Assembly: GCA_013298375.1 (NCBI GenBank)
Contig: JAAFHM010000010.1
Location: 1-27,292, forward strand
Source: Ignavibacteria bacterium
GTDB lineage: Bacteria; Bacteroidota; Ignavibacteria; Kapaibacteriales; UBA4661
Direction of reading: 5' to 3'
Length of the DNA stretch: 27,292 bases
Under the pieces are notes generated by a model. It made no database searches, was not told where the DNA came from, and saw only the letters and a list, made by a program, of their open reading frames with translations. Within the stretch, counting starts at the first letter, position 1. Each line of letters begins with the position of its first letter. Positions 1 through 6,235 of the stretch are shown here, piece after piece. The position numbers and the translations under genes are program-made.

Positions 1-1302
1 CCAGATATTATCCAGCGTAAAGTTCTGACGATAAAAGAATTAAACAAAATACCAGGTCTATTTCCCCAAAATCAATTCCTTGTTTCAAAAATCGCTGATG
101 AAAATCTTCGACAGGCGGAATCTATTCAAGAATGTAGAATTGCAGCGGATAAATATCCAATTCTTGCAAATCAAGCAGAGCAAAAAGCAGAAGCAATAGC
201 CTTGAAGCTAAATACCGTCAATGCTTTAAGTGAATTTGTTAGTATCTTTCCTCGTGCTAAAAATCAAAACTCTATTGAAAAGAAAATAGTAGCACTTAAA
301 CTTATTGAATATCAAAATGCGTATAAGAATGCCGAAAGGCAAAATACATCTTTAGCGTTTACCTCATATATTAAAAAATATGATGGCGTTGCACCGAAAG
401 AATTGGTTGAATCAGCACGTTTATTCGAGTATAGATTATCATATAAAGAATGCTCTTCAAGTCAACAATTTGCCACATTTATTTCAAAATATCGGGACTA
501 TGATCCAGAAAAATTGGTGCAATTTGCTAAAGTGGGTCAGTACAAAATATCTTATCAAGAATGTACAACATCTAATGATTTCAATGCCTTTATCGAAAAA
601 TATCAAAACTTCGATCCTGAAGATTTGTTAGTAACGGCAAAACAGAGGGCTTATGAGTTGATGTACAAAGAATGTCAGACTTCATATGATTATGGTCGGT
701 TTATTGAAAAGTATAAAACAAACGATCCAAATAATTTTATCCCATCTGCGCAAGAACAGCAAAGTTATTTACGTGAACAGGAAAGATTAGAACAATTAGC
801 AGAGCAAAAGAGGCGTGAGGAGCGGAGAAAACTTGAAGAAGAATTACGCAATACCAAATGGGTTTACGAAGTTCAAAAAGTCGAAGAGTGGTCATTTGAG
901 CGTAATACGATAAAAAGTTCTTGTGAAAAGGATATAAAATATAAAGGGTATATAATTTTTAGGAAGCAAAATAGAGATGGCTCTCAAAGTTTAGAATCTG
1001 AATCTGTTCAGTATGAAGTTACTAATTTTAGTAAGATTACCAGTTTCCTTTCCAGTTTTTGTTCCGAAGAGTATAGTGTACAAATTTTTACTCCAAATCG
1101 AAGAAATGTAGATTTAATTTTTGGTAGAATGGAAAGATACAGTGAAAAATTTCCTTTAAATGAAAGCCTAGCTAGATGGGAGAGTTGGGAAGTAAAATCA
1201 TTACCACAAAATTATTGGCAAAGCCTAAATACTCCTGCTGAAATATTACCACTGCTTATTCAATGCTATATTAGAGAAATCTTACAAAAGCCTAAAGATT
1301 GA
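1..1302 (+). CDS. Repeat-containing protein of unknown function (5'-partial)
   Basis: The frame is open from base 1, so the start lies outside the window; a TTG at 202 is the first nominal start inside it but need not be real. The visible 433 residues contain tandem units of 37 residues beginning with Tyr, at 430-540, 541-651 and 652-762, preceded by a 40-residue variant at 310-429 and weaker copies further upstream. Each unit follows the pattern Y-x3-Y-x-E-C-x-(T/S)-S, then F-(I/x)-x-K-Y, then D-P-(E/N). After the repeats comes a charged Glu/Arg-rich helix (about 763-850), probably coiled coil, then a C-terminal domain of about 150 residues that I do not recognise. No signal peptide or membrane segment is visible in this part. 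The gene is clearly more AT-rich than the ribosomal cluster. I cannot assign a function; a structural or binding role for the helical repeats is only a guess. Confidence 0.75.
   Translation, partial: PDIIQRKVLTIKELNKIPGLFPQNQFLVSKIADENLRQAESIQECRIAADKYPILANQAEQKAEAIALKLNTVNALSEFVSIFPRAKNQNSIEKKIVALKLIEYQNAYKNAERQNTSLAFTSYIKKYDGVAPKELVESARLFEYRLSYKECSSSQQFATFISKYRDYDPEKLVQFAKVGQYKISYQECTTSNDFNAFIEKYQNFDPEDLLVTAKQRAYELMYKECQTSYDYGRFIEKYKTNDPNNFIPSAQEQQSYLREQERLEQLAEQKRREERRKLEEELRNTKWVYEVQKVEEWSFERNTIKSSCEKDIKYKGYIIFRKQNRDGSQSLESESVQYEVTNFSKITSFLSSFCSEEYSVQIFTPNRRNVDLIFGRMERYSEKFPLNESLARWESWEVKSLPQNYWQSLNTPAEILPLLIQCYIREILQKPKD
310..762 (+). repeat. Tandem 37-residue (111-bp) protein repeats
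   Basis: Four adjacent units occupy 310-429, 430-540, 541-651 and 652-762; the last three are exactly 111 bp each. They share the pattern YxxxYxECxTS...FxxFIxKYxxxDPxxL at the protein level, but the DNA copies have diverged, so this is an old coding repeat and not a recent DNA duplication. Confidence 0.8.
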
Positions 1303-1362
1303 TTTCTTGAATTCACCGTTGATTGATTTTTTATTTTTATAACATGAATTTTCAAGCATCTG

Positions 1363-1476
1363 TAAACTTGAACGAGCAAGGTCGAAAAGTTCACATTGCT
1401 GGGCAATAGAAATTTCCCTCAATTCCGGCTCTATCAGCTGCCGACGTTTCTCTACCGACCATGCGGCAAGCCCAGT
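1363..1476 (-). pseudogene. IS3-family transposase OrfB, N-terminal fragment
   Basis: This is read in the -1 frame after the A7 slippery run. The fragment continues TGLAAWSVEKRRQLIEP and on to QCELFDLARSSL, the conserved start of IS3 OrfB (commonly followed by YY). Similarity stops at about 1363 and unrelated sequence follows. The whole DDE integrase catalytic domain is missing. Confidence 0.7.
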
Positions 1477-1744
1477 TTTTTTACCCATTCCAATTCCATC
1501 TGTAACTGACCGATGCGGGCATAGAGTTCTTTCTCCCGCTCACTCTGCTCTTGGCGTTCTTTAAGCACCAACTGCTTATCAAACACACTGGCGACTCCTT
1601 CTTTCAAAATAGCTTTCCATGCGCTAATTTGCGTGGATTGCAGCTGATACGCTTGGCTGAGTGAGTGGTTTTGTCCTCTTTCAAGGCTTCCAGCGCCACC
1701 TTTGCTTTGAATGATGCGCTGTGGGATGTTCGTGTTTTTGCCAT
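1452..1744 (-). pseudogene. IS3-family transposase OrfA, frameshifted
   Basis: The ATG at 1744 opens a protein beginning MAKTRTSHSASFKAKVALEA, the classic helix-turn-helix N-terminus of IS3 OrfA proteins. The frame breaks at about 1657-1667, within a CTCA tandem tract. In the next frame the protein resumes with a second helix-turn-helix segment (LSQAYQLQSTQISAWK), a leucine-zipper-like helix ending GQLQMELEWVKK, and a stop at 1452. Losing one CTCA unit (4 bp) explains the shift exactly. At 1476-1482 a run of seven A on the minus strand (A_AAA_AAA) sits where IS3 elements make a programmed -1 frameshift into OrfB. Confidence 0.75.
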
Positions 1745-1934
1745 TATTTCTCTATTCCTCCGAGATTTTCCGACTGAAATAGCACAAAATATTAATCTAT
1801 GCTACCTGTTCAACAAAGCGGGGTCACATCTCATAGAAGCACAAAGCAGCGCTGAGAGGATAATCAATAATGATGCAAGGCGCATAGATAGTCAGGTTTG
1901 AATAAAACAAAGGGAGATTCACCCGAATATACGC

Positions 1935-1970
1935 AAAAGCGCCGAAAAAGACTACTTTTTCGGCGCTTTT
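1935..1970 (-). terminator. Rho-independent terminator of the ribosomal supercluster
   Basis: A perfect 16-bp inverted repeat (arms 1935-1950 and 1955-1970, 4-base loop) lies 23 bases after the rplQ stop. The stem has a GC core (GCGCCG) flanked by A-runs and T-runs, so transcripts from either side get a U-rich 3' arm; it probably acts in both directions. It marks the downstream end of the minus-strand operon. Confidence 0.9.
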
Positions 1971-1993
1971 GAATTGATTAGATTCAGGCAGAA

Positions 1994-2593
1994 TTACTCT
2001 GCTGCTTTTTCTTCGGAAGCGGCTTCTGGTGCTACTTCTTCCGCTACGGTTTTTTCTGCGGCTTCTACTTGTGCAACGGCGGCAGCCACGCTTGCGGCTA
2101 CTTGCTGTTGAACACGCTGTTGCGCCGGATTTTGCGGAACGTCTTTACGTTTTTTCTTGCGACCGAGTGTACGCTTCCCATCTTGGCTTTCTGCCCAGTC
2201 AACAAGTTCAATTACTGCCGTGCGACCACCGTCACCATGGCGAACGCCAGTTTTGATAATACGGCAATAACCACCGGGGCGATTTTCAACAACAGGCGCG
2301 ATAGCATCAAAAAGTTCTTGCAAAACAGCTTTGTCTTTGATATACCGACCAACGGTGCGCCGTGCATGAACATCTATCGTATGACCATTTTGCAGTTGAC
2401 CATTTTGCTCGGCGATATACGCATTTTTTGCCTTCGTGATAAGGCGTTCAACGAAAGGGCGCAATTCTTTCGCTTTTGCCTCAGTCGTAGCAATTTTTTT
2501 ATGTTGCAACAGCGAGGTTGCCATGTTATTCAAAAGCGCTTTGCGGTGGCTCGCTGTACGCTTGAGTTTTCTACCGGAACGTAAGTGTCTCAT
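1994..2593 (-). CDS. rplQ: 50S ribosomal protein L17 with long C-terminal tail
   Basis: This is bL17, a large-subunit protein near the peptide exit tunnel. The N-terminus MRHLRSGRKLKRTASHRKAL and the segment TTEAKAKELRPFVERLITKA are family hallmarks, and the core ends near residue 135. The protein is 199 residues long, against about 120 for a minimal L17. The extra part is a basic patch (KKKRK) followed by an Ala/Glu/Val-rich low-complexity tail from about residue 155, ending in acidic residues. Similar tails occur on L17 in several FCB-group bacteria. It is the last gene of the cluster, 156 bases after rpoA, and is followed by the terminator. No Shine-Dalgarno sequence is visible. Confidence 0.97.
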   Translation of the reverse strand: MRHLRSGRKLKRTASHRKALLNNMATSLLQHKKIATTEAKAKELRPFVERLITKAKNAYIAEQNGQLQNGHTIDVHARRTVGRYIKDKAVLQELFDAIAPVVENRPGGYCRIIKTGVRHGDGGRTAVIELVDWAESQDGKRTLGRKKKRKDVPQNPAQQRVQQQVAASVAAAVAQVEAAEKTVAEEVAPEAASEEKAAE

Positions 2594-2650
2594 GGAATGA
2601 GTACGGAAATAGAGTGTGAATGATTATCGCTAAAAAGCCGCACAAGAACT

Positions 2651-2685
2651 CGTTGACTTGCTTTTCACAAAGCAGAATATCAACG
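2651..2685 (-). other. Interrupted inverted repeat in the rpoA-rplQ gap
   Basis: In the 156-base spacer between rpoA and rplQ, cgttga (2651-2656) pairs with tcaacg (2680-2685), and tgcttt (2659-2664) pairs with aaagca (2669-2674), leaving a 4-base loop and an unequal internal loop. No U-run follows, so it is not an ordinary terminator. It could be an RNA processing or regulatory structure, or chance. Confidence 0.35.
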
Positions 2686-2749
2686 AAAACGAGCAAAAAA
2701 AGACGAAGCGCATCAAGGGTAATACCACTTGTTGGGCTTCATCACTATT

Positions 2750-3748
2750 TTAATCTTCTGCTGGTTGTTTTTCGTCTTCTTGCAGGTACTTCTCAACGTC
2801 CATACCGAAATGGAGGTTAAATTGCTGGACAATTTCTGTTAATTCAGCGAGTGATTTACGTCCGAAATTGCGGAACTTGAGCATATCGCCTTCTTGACGA
2901 CGAACAAGGTCGGCAAGCGTTTTAATGCTGGCAGCTTTCAAGCAATTATGCGAACGAACAGAAAGCTCGAGGTCGTCAACGGAAGTATTGAGAATACGGC
3001 GCACACGAGCAAACTCTGCGTCACGTGATTCATCTTCACTTTCAGGTTCTTCTTCAAAATCAAAATTAATAAACAACTGGATATGGTCACGGAGAATACG
3101 GGCAGCCTGCTCCATTGCTTCTTCAGCAGAGATGGTGCCGTCTGTTTCTACGTCCATTGTGAGGCGTTCATAGTCGGTTTTTTGACCAACACGGAACGGC
3201 TCAATGCTATACTTGACGTTCTTAATTGGAGTGAATATTGAGTCAACAGGAATGGTATTGACAGGATATTCTGGGTCGCGGTTTTCATCGGCAGGAACAT
3301 AGCCCTTGCCGCGCCCAATCATCAATTCAATTTCAATATCAGCATCTTTAGAAAGCGTTGCAATGTAATGATCATGATTCATCACCTCGACTTGATCGCT
3401 TGCTGTTTGAATGTCTTTTGCGGTAAATACGTGTGGTCCTTTAAGTCGAAAGGCAACTTGAGCGCCTTTTTTGTCCATCATTTTAAGACGAACACCTTTT
3501 AAGTTGAGGATTATCTCACACATATCTTCAATAACACCCGGAATGGTCTGAAATTCATGCAGAACACCACTCACACGGACAGCCACAATAGCTGCGCCAT
3601 GAATTGAGGAAAGCAAGACACGGCGGAAGGAATTGCCAATGGTAACGCCATAACCGCCTTCAAGAGGCTGAAGAATAAATATACCGTGATTCGGAATTGA
3701 GTTTTCGTGTACAATAACACGCTCAGGCATTTGCATGGAAAGACTCAT
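2750..3748 (-). CDS. rpoA: DNA-directed RNA polymerase subunit alpha
   Basis: The alpha subunit dimerises to nucleate RNA polymerase assembly, and its C-terminal domain contacts UP elements and activators. The N-terminal domain shows the family signature GYGVTIGNSFRRVLLSS (residues about 32-48). The C-terminal domain has LELSVRSHNCLKAASIKTLA and RNFGRKSLAEL (helix-hairpin-helix, about residues 258-310). At 332 residues it is full length. AAAGGA lies about 8 bases before the ATG. It sits 129 bases after rpsK; rpsD, which usually separates the two, is absent. Confidence 0.98.
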   Translation of the reverse strand: MSLSMQMPERVIVHENSIPNHGIFILQPLEGGYGVTIGNSFRRVLLSSIHGAAIVAVRVSGVLHEFQTIPGVIEDMCEIILNLKGVRLKMMDKKGAQVAFRLKGPHVFTAKDIQTASDQVEVMNHDHYIATLSKDADIEIELMIGRGKGYVPADENRDPEYPVNTIPVDSIFTPIKNVKYSIEPFRVGQKTDYERLTMDVETDGTISAEEAMEQAARILRDHIQLFINFDFEEEPESEDESRDAEFARVRRILNTSVDDLELSVRSHNCLKAASIKTLADLVRRQEGDMLKFRNFGRKSLAELTEIVQQFNLHFGMDVEKYLQEDEKQPAED

Positions 3749-3877
3749 GGTGTGTGTCCTTTGTCCGTGAAGAATATACTAAATGAAAAATAAAGCGAAA
3801 GGGTCTATACAACAGCATAAAAGCACCGAGTGAACATTTGTGATGCACACACAGTACTTCCTTGCCGAAAAAAGATA

Positions 3878-4267
3878 TTAGACTCTTCTGCGCTTTGGCG
3901 GACGGCAACCGTTATGCGGAACCGGTGTACGATCAAGAATGAGTTGCACTTCAAGACCGGATTGATTCAGCGCACGCACAGCCGCTTCACGACCGGAGCC
4001 AGGACCTTTGACAAAAACATCTAGTTTGCGCAACCCCATATCGTATGCTTCTTTAGCAGCATTTTCAGCTGATACTTGAGCAGCATAAGGAGTATTTTTT
4101 TTCGAGCCACGGAAGCCATTACGACCAGCAGATGACCAGCTAAGCACATTACCATAGACATCGGTAATGGTTACTTGTACATTGTTGAACGTAGCGCGAA
4201 CAAAAGCTTTTCCATGAATATCGGAAACTGTTTTTTTCTTTGCGCGTTTCGCGTAGGTTTTAGCCAT
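3878..4267 (-). CDS. rpsK: 30S ribosomal protein S11
   Basis: uS11 lines the mRNA exit channel on the 30S platform. The family signature LRKLDVFVKGPGSGREAAVR and the C-terminus DRTPVPHNGCRPPKRRRV are both present, including the Asn-Gly pair known to form isoaspartate in E. coli S11. It is full length at 129 residues. It starts 224 bases after rpsM, an unusually large gap that holds a strong hairpin. No Shine-Dalgarno sequence is seen. Confidence 0.98.
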   Translation of the reverse strand: MAKTYAKRAKKKTVSDIHGKAFVRATFNNVQVTITDVYGNVLSWSSAGRNGFRGSKKNTPYAAQVSAENAAKEAYDMGLRKLDVFVKGPGSGREAAVRALNQSGLEVQLILDRTPVPHNGCRPPKRRRV

Positions 4268-4371
4268 AGTACGTTAAGAGATGAGAAAGTATTATTGTAA
4301 ATTTCTATATCAAGTAGAGAACGAGAATTATACAAAAGTAAGATGTATAATGCAACTAGCTTTTTAGACAA

Positions 4372-4403
4372 CAGTAGCACAGGCAATTATGCCTGTGCTG
4401 CTG
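4372..4403 (-). other. Strong 14-bp stem-loop between rpsM and rpsK
   Basis: Arms at 4372-4385 and 4390-4403 pair over 14 positions with one non-Watson-Crick pair (A-C or G-U depending on strand) around a 4-base loop. It lies in the 224-base gap between rpsM and rpsK. No T-run follows on either strand, so it is not a standard terminator. An RNase processing site, attenuator or protein-binding site in the mRNA is possible; the sequence alone does not decide. Confidence 0.6.
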
Positions 4404-4491
4404 GAGTATAATGCTTCTGTAATAGAGTACCGAGATATAGCAAAAAGATATTATGGGGCAGACAAATTGCCAAGACTCAGCACAATAAGGA

Positions 4492-4872
4492 TTACTTACG
4501 TGCAGCCTTCTTTTTGCCAGCAACGGTCTTACGGCGACCTTTGCGTGTACGGGAGTTTGTCCGTGTGCGCTGACCTCGAACAGGCAAGCCACGACGATGG
4601 CGCAAGCCACGATAGCAACCAATATCCATAAGGCGTTTAATATCAAGTGAGGTTTCACTTCTCAATTGACCTTCTACGCTATATTCGTTTTGGATGATTT
4701 GACGCAAACGCGCTACTTCTTCATCGGTGAACTCGGATACACGCTTATTTACGGGGACATTCGCCTTTTCGAGAATCTCGACTGAGCGGGTTTGACCTAT
4801 CCCGTAGATGTATTGAAGCCCAATAAAAGCGTGTTTATTTTTGGGCAAATCGACGCCGGCTATACGTGCCAA
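4492..4872 (-). CDS. rpsM: 30S ribosomal protein S13 (TTG start)
   Basis: uS13 sits on the head of the small subunit and contacts the 50S subunit and P-site tRNA. ARIAGVDLPKNKHAFIGLQYIYGIG at the N-terminus (residues 2-26) and GLRHRRGLPVRGQRTRTNSR near the C-terminus are diagnostic, with the usual basic Lys/Arg tail. It has 126 residues. The start codon is TTG at 4872, since ARIAGVDLP must follow the initiator directly; AAGGAG at 4880-4885, 7 bases upstream, fixes it. It follows rpmJ by 21 bases. Confidence 0.97.
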   Translation of the reverse strand: MARIAGVDLPKNKHAFIGLQYIYGIGQTRSVEILEKANVPVNKRVSEFTDEEVARLRQIIQNEYSVEGQLRSETSLDIKRLMDIGCYRGLRHRRGLPVRGQRTRTNSRTRKGRRKTVAGKKKAARK

Positions 4873-4879
4873 TTGGATA

Positions 4880-4885
4880 CTCCTT
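4880..4885 (-). promoter_or_regulatory. Ribosome binding site of rpsM
   Basis: AAGGAG on the minus strand lies 7 bases before the TTG that starts rpsM. It decides the non-ATG start of this gene. Confidence 0.85.
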
Positions 4886-4893
4886 ATGAAAAA

Positions 4894-5010
4894 TTAACCT
4901 TGACGTTGCTTATGACGGGGGTTTTTCTTGTTAATAACGTAAACTCTACCTTTGCGGCGGACGATTTTATCATCGGCGCTGCGCTTTTTAACGGAGGCTT
5001 GAACTTTCAT
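4894..5010 (-). CDS. rpmJ: 50S ribosomal protein L36, cysteine-free form
   Basis: A 38-residue protein beginning MKVQASVKKRSADDKIVRRK and ending NPRHKQRQG, a clear bL36. Zinc-binding L36 uses a C-x2-C...C-x4-H ribbon. Here all three Cys positions are replaced (Ser/Asp/Asn), making it the zinc-independent (C-minus) type common in Bacteroidota. CAAGGA lies about 8 bases before the ATG. It sits between infA and rpsM as in most bacteria. Confidence 0.96.
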   Translation of the reverse strand: MKVQASVKKRSADDKIVRRKGRVYVINKKNPRHKQRQG

Positions 5011-5092
5011 TGCAATAATCCTTGATAATAATATCGTTAGTATCAGTTTTTAGATCAGTCAGCTAAAAGGGTACAGAACTGCAAATATACGA

Positions 5093-5311
5093 CTATTTGT
5101 AACGATATACAACTCTGCCTTTTGTTAAATCGTATGGCGATAATTCCACGGTAACCTTATCGCCCTGAATAATCTTGATAAAATTCATCCGCATCTTACC
5201 AGAAACATGTGCAAGCACCTTGTGTCCATTTTCCAACTTTACAATAAACTGTGCGTTTGGAAGAGTTTCTTCGACAAGACCATCAACTCGTATTAAGCCT
5301 TGTTTTGCCAT
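5093..5311 (-). CDS. infA: Translation initiation factor IF-1
   Basis: A 72-residue single S1/OB-fold protein that binds the 30S A site during initiation. The sequence MAKQGLIRVDGLVEETLPNA, GKMRMNFIKI and the C-terminal VVYRYK match the family throughout. The stop is UAG exactly at the family's normal C-terminus. That shows UAG is read as stop in this genome, which bears on the in-frame UAG in rplO. It lies 48 bases after map. No Shine-Dalgarno sequence is evident. Confidence 0.97.
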   Translation of the reverse strand: MAKQGLIRVDGLVEETLPNAQFIVKLENGHKVLAHVSGKMRMNFIKIIQGDKVTVELSPYDLTKGRVVYRYK

Positions 5312-5359
5312 AGAAAAGATGCGTAAATGAAAAGTATAATTTCGGAGAGATTCTCTCTC

Positions 5360-6184
5360 TTAGTCCAATAATGTCAAAATAATCGGTGCTTCTTTTTCTT
5401 GAACAATAATGGTATGCTCAAAATGTGCAGAAGGCTTTCCATCAGAAGTTCGCACCGTCCAACCATCGTTATCAGTAAAAACCTTTGCCTTTCCTGCATT
5501 CACCATCGGCTCAATCGCTAAAGCCTGTCCAGGGCGCAGACGCACATTAGGATAGCTTTCACGGTGCATAAGCGGGGGGATAAAATTCGGTATAGAAGGT
5601 TCTTCATGAATCGTCTCACCAACACCATGCCCAACTAATTCTCGAACACAAGAAAAACCGTTTTTTTCAACGTGCTTCTGTATTGCACCAGATATTGAAT
5701 ATACTTTGTTTCTTCCTGTTGCCTGTTCCAAGCCCAGCATTAATGCCTCTTGTGTAACACGCATGAGTTTTTTCTTTTCTTCATCTACTTCGCCAATAGC
5801 AAAAGTATAGGCACTATCACCATGATAACCATTTTTATAGGCAAGACAATCGAAGGAAACAATATCACCTTCTTTGAGTACAGCATCTTTACTCGGAAGC
5901 CCATGAACAACAGCATCATTTACTGAGATGCACGTTGCATATTGATAAACAAGATAACGAGGCTTTCCGTTAGTATTATTTGTCCAAGGAACCTGATAGT
6001 TCTTAATCGAAGGCTTTGCACCTCTTGAACAGATATAATCATCAGCAATTTGATCTATCTCTATAGTGGCGACACCATGTTTCATTGATTTACTGACGAG
6101 CATGATTGTATCGGCAACTATCCGACACGCTTCTTCAATGTAATCAAGAGCAGATTTAACTTTTACCGACGGCGCACCAACCAT
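5360..6184 (-). CDS. map: Methionine aminopeptidase type I, with insertion
   Basis: This enzyme removes the initiator Met from nascent proteins using two metal ions. The expected ligands are visible: D112, D123 (GYHGDSAYTF), H186 (VGHGVG), E225 (AIEPMV) and E256 (FEHT), plus substrate-contacting H94 (NDAVVHG). It has 274 residues, longer than the usual 250 or so. The extra length includes about 15 residues (near 64-82, rich in Asn/Thr/Tyr) between PSIKNYQ and ATCISVND, where most type I enzymes have a short G-F-P link. It lies between secY and infA, the standard position in the spc/alpha junction. Confidence 0.96.
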   Translation of the reverse strand: MVGAPSVKVKSALDYIEEACRIVADTIMLVSKSMKHGVATIEIDQIADDYICSRGAKPSIKNYQVPWTNNTNGKPRYLVYQYATCISVNDAVVHGLPSKDAVLKEGDIVSFDCLAYKNGYHGDSAYTFAIGEVDEEKKKLMRVTQEALMLGLEQATGRNKVYSISGAIQKHVEKNGFSCVRELVGHGVGETIHEEPSIPNFIPPLMHRESYPNVRLRPGQALAIEPMVNAGKAKVFTDNDGWTVRTSDGKPSAHFEHTIIVQEKEAPIILTLLD

Positions 6185-6235
6185 AGCCGTTTATCCCTGA
6201 AAAGAACGAATAAAACCTGAATGAAATATTAAGTA

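Larger units (their letters stand above)
1363..1833 (-). mobile_element. Decayed IS3-family insertion sequence remnant
   Basis: On the minus strand this stretch encodes a typical IS3-type OrfA followed by the first residues of OrfB. A plausible left terminal repeat lies at the upstream end: the minus strand at 1833 begins TGAGATGTGACCCC, like the TGA...ACCCC ends of many IS3-family elements. OrfB homology stops near 1363 and no matching right inverted repeat is visible, so most of the element is gone. The remnant lies between the repeat-protein gene and the ribosomal terminator. It cannot transpose on its own. Confidence 0.75.

Noticed and set aside
380..631. An 83-codon frame inside the repeat-protein gene
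   Set aside because: It lies in another frame of a gene whose own frame shows a clear protein repeat; the alternative translation has no such structure.
4333..4340. A promoter for rpsK-rpoA-rplQ (TACTTTTG on the minus strand)
   Set aside because: It matches the -7 consensus, but no TTG is found 19-21 bases upstream, and an 8-base match with free positions is expected by chance in AT-rich spacer.
5341..5360. Small palindrome gagagattctctc between infA and map
   Set aside because: A 5-bp stem with a 3-base loop is too short to support a terminator or regulatory site.
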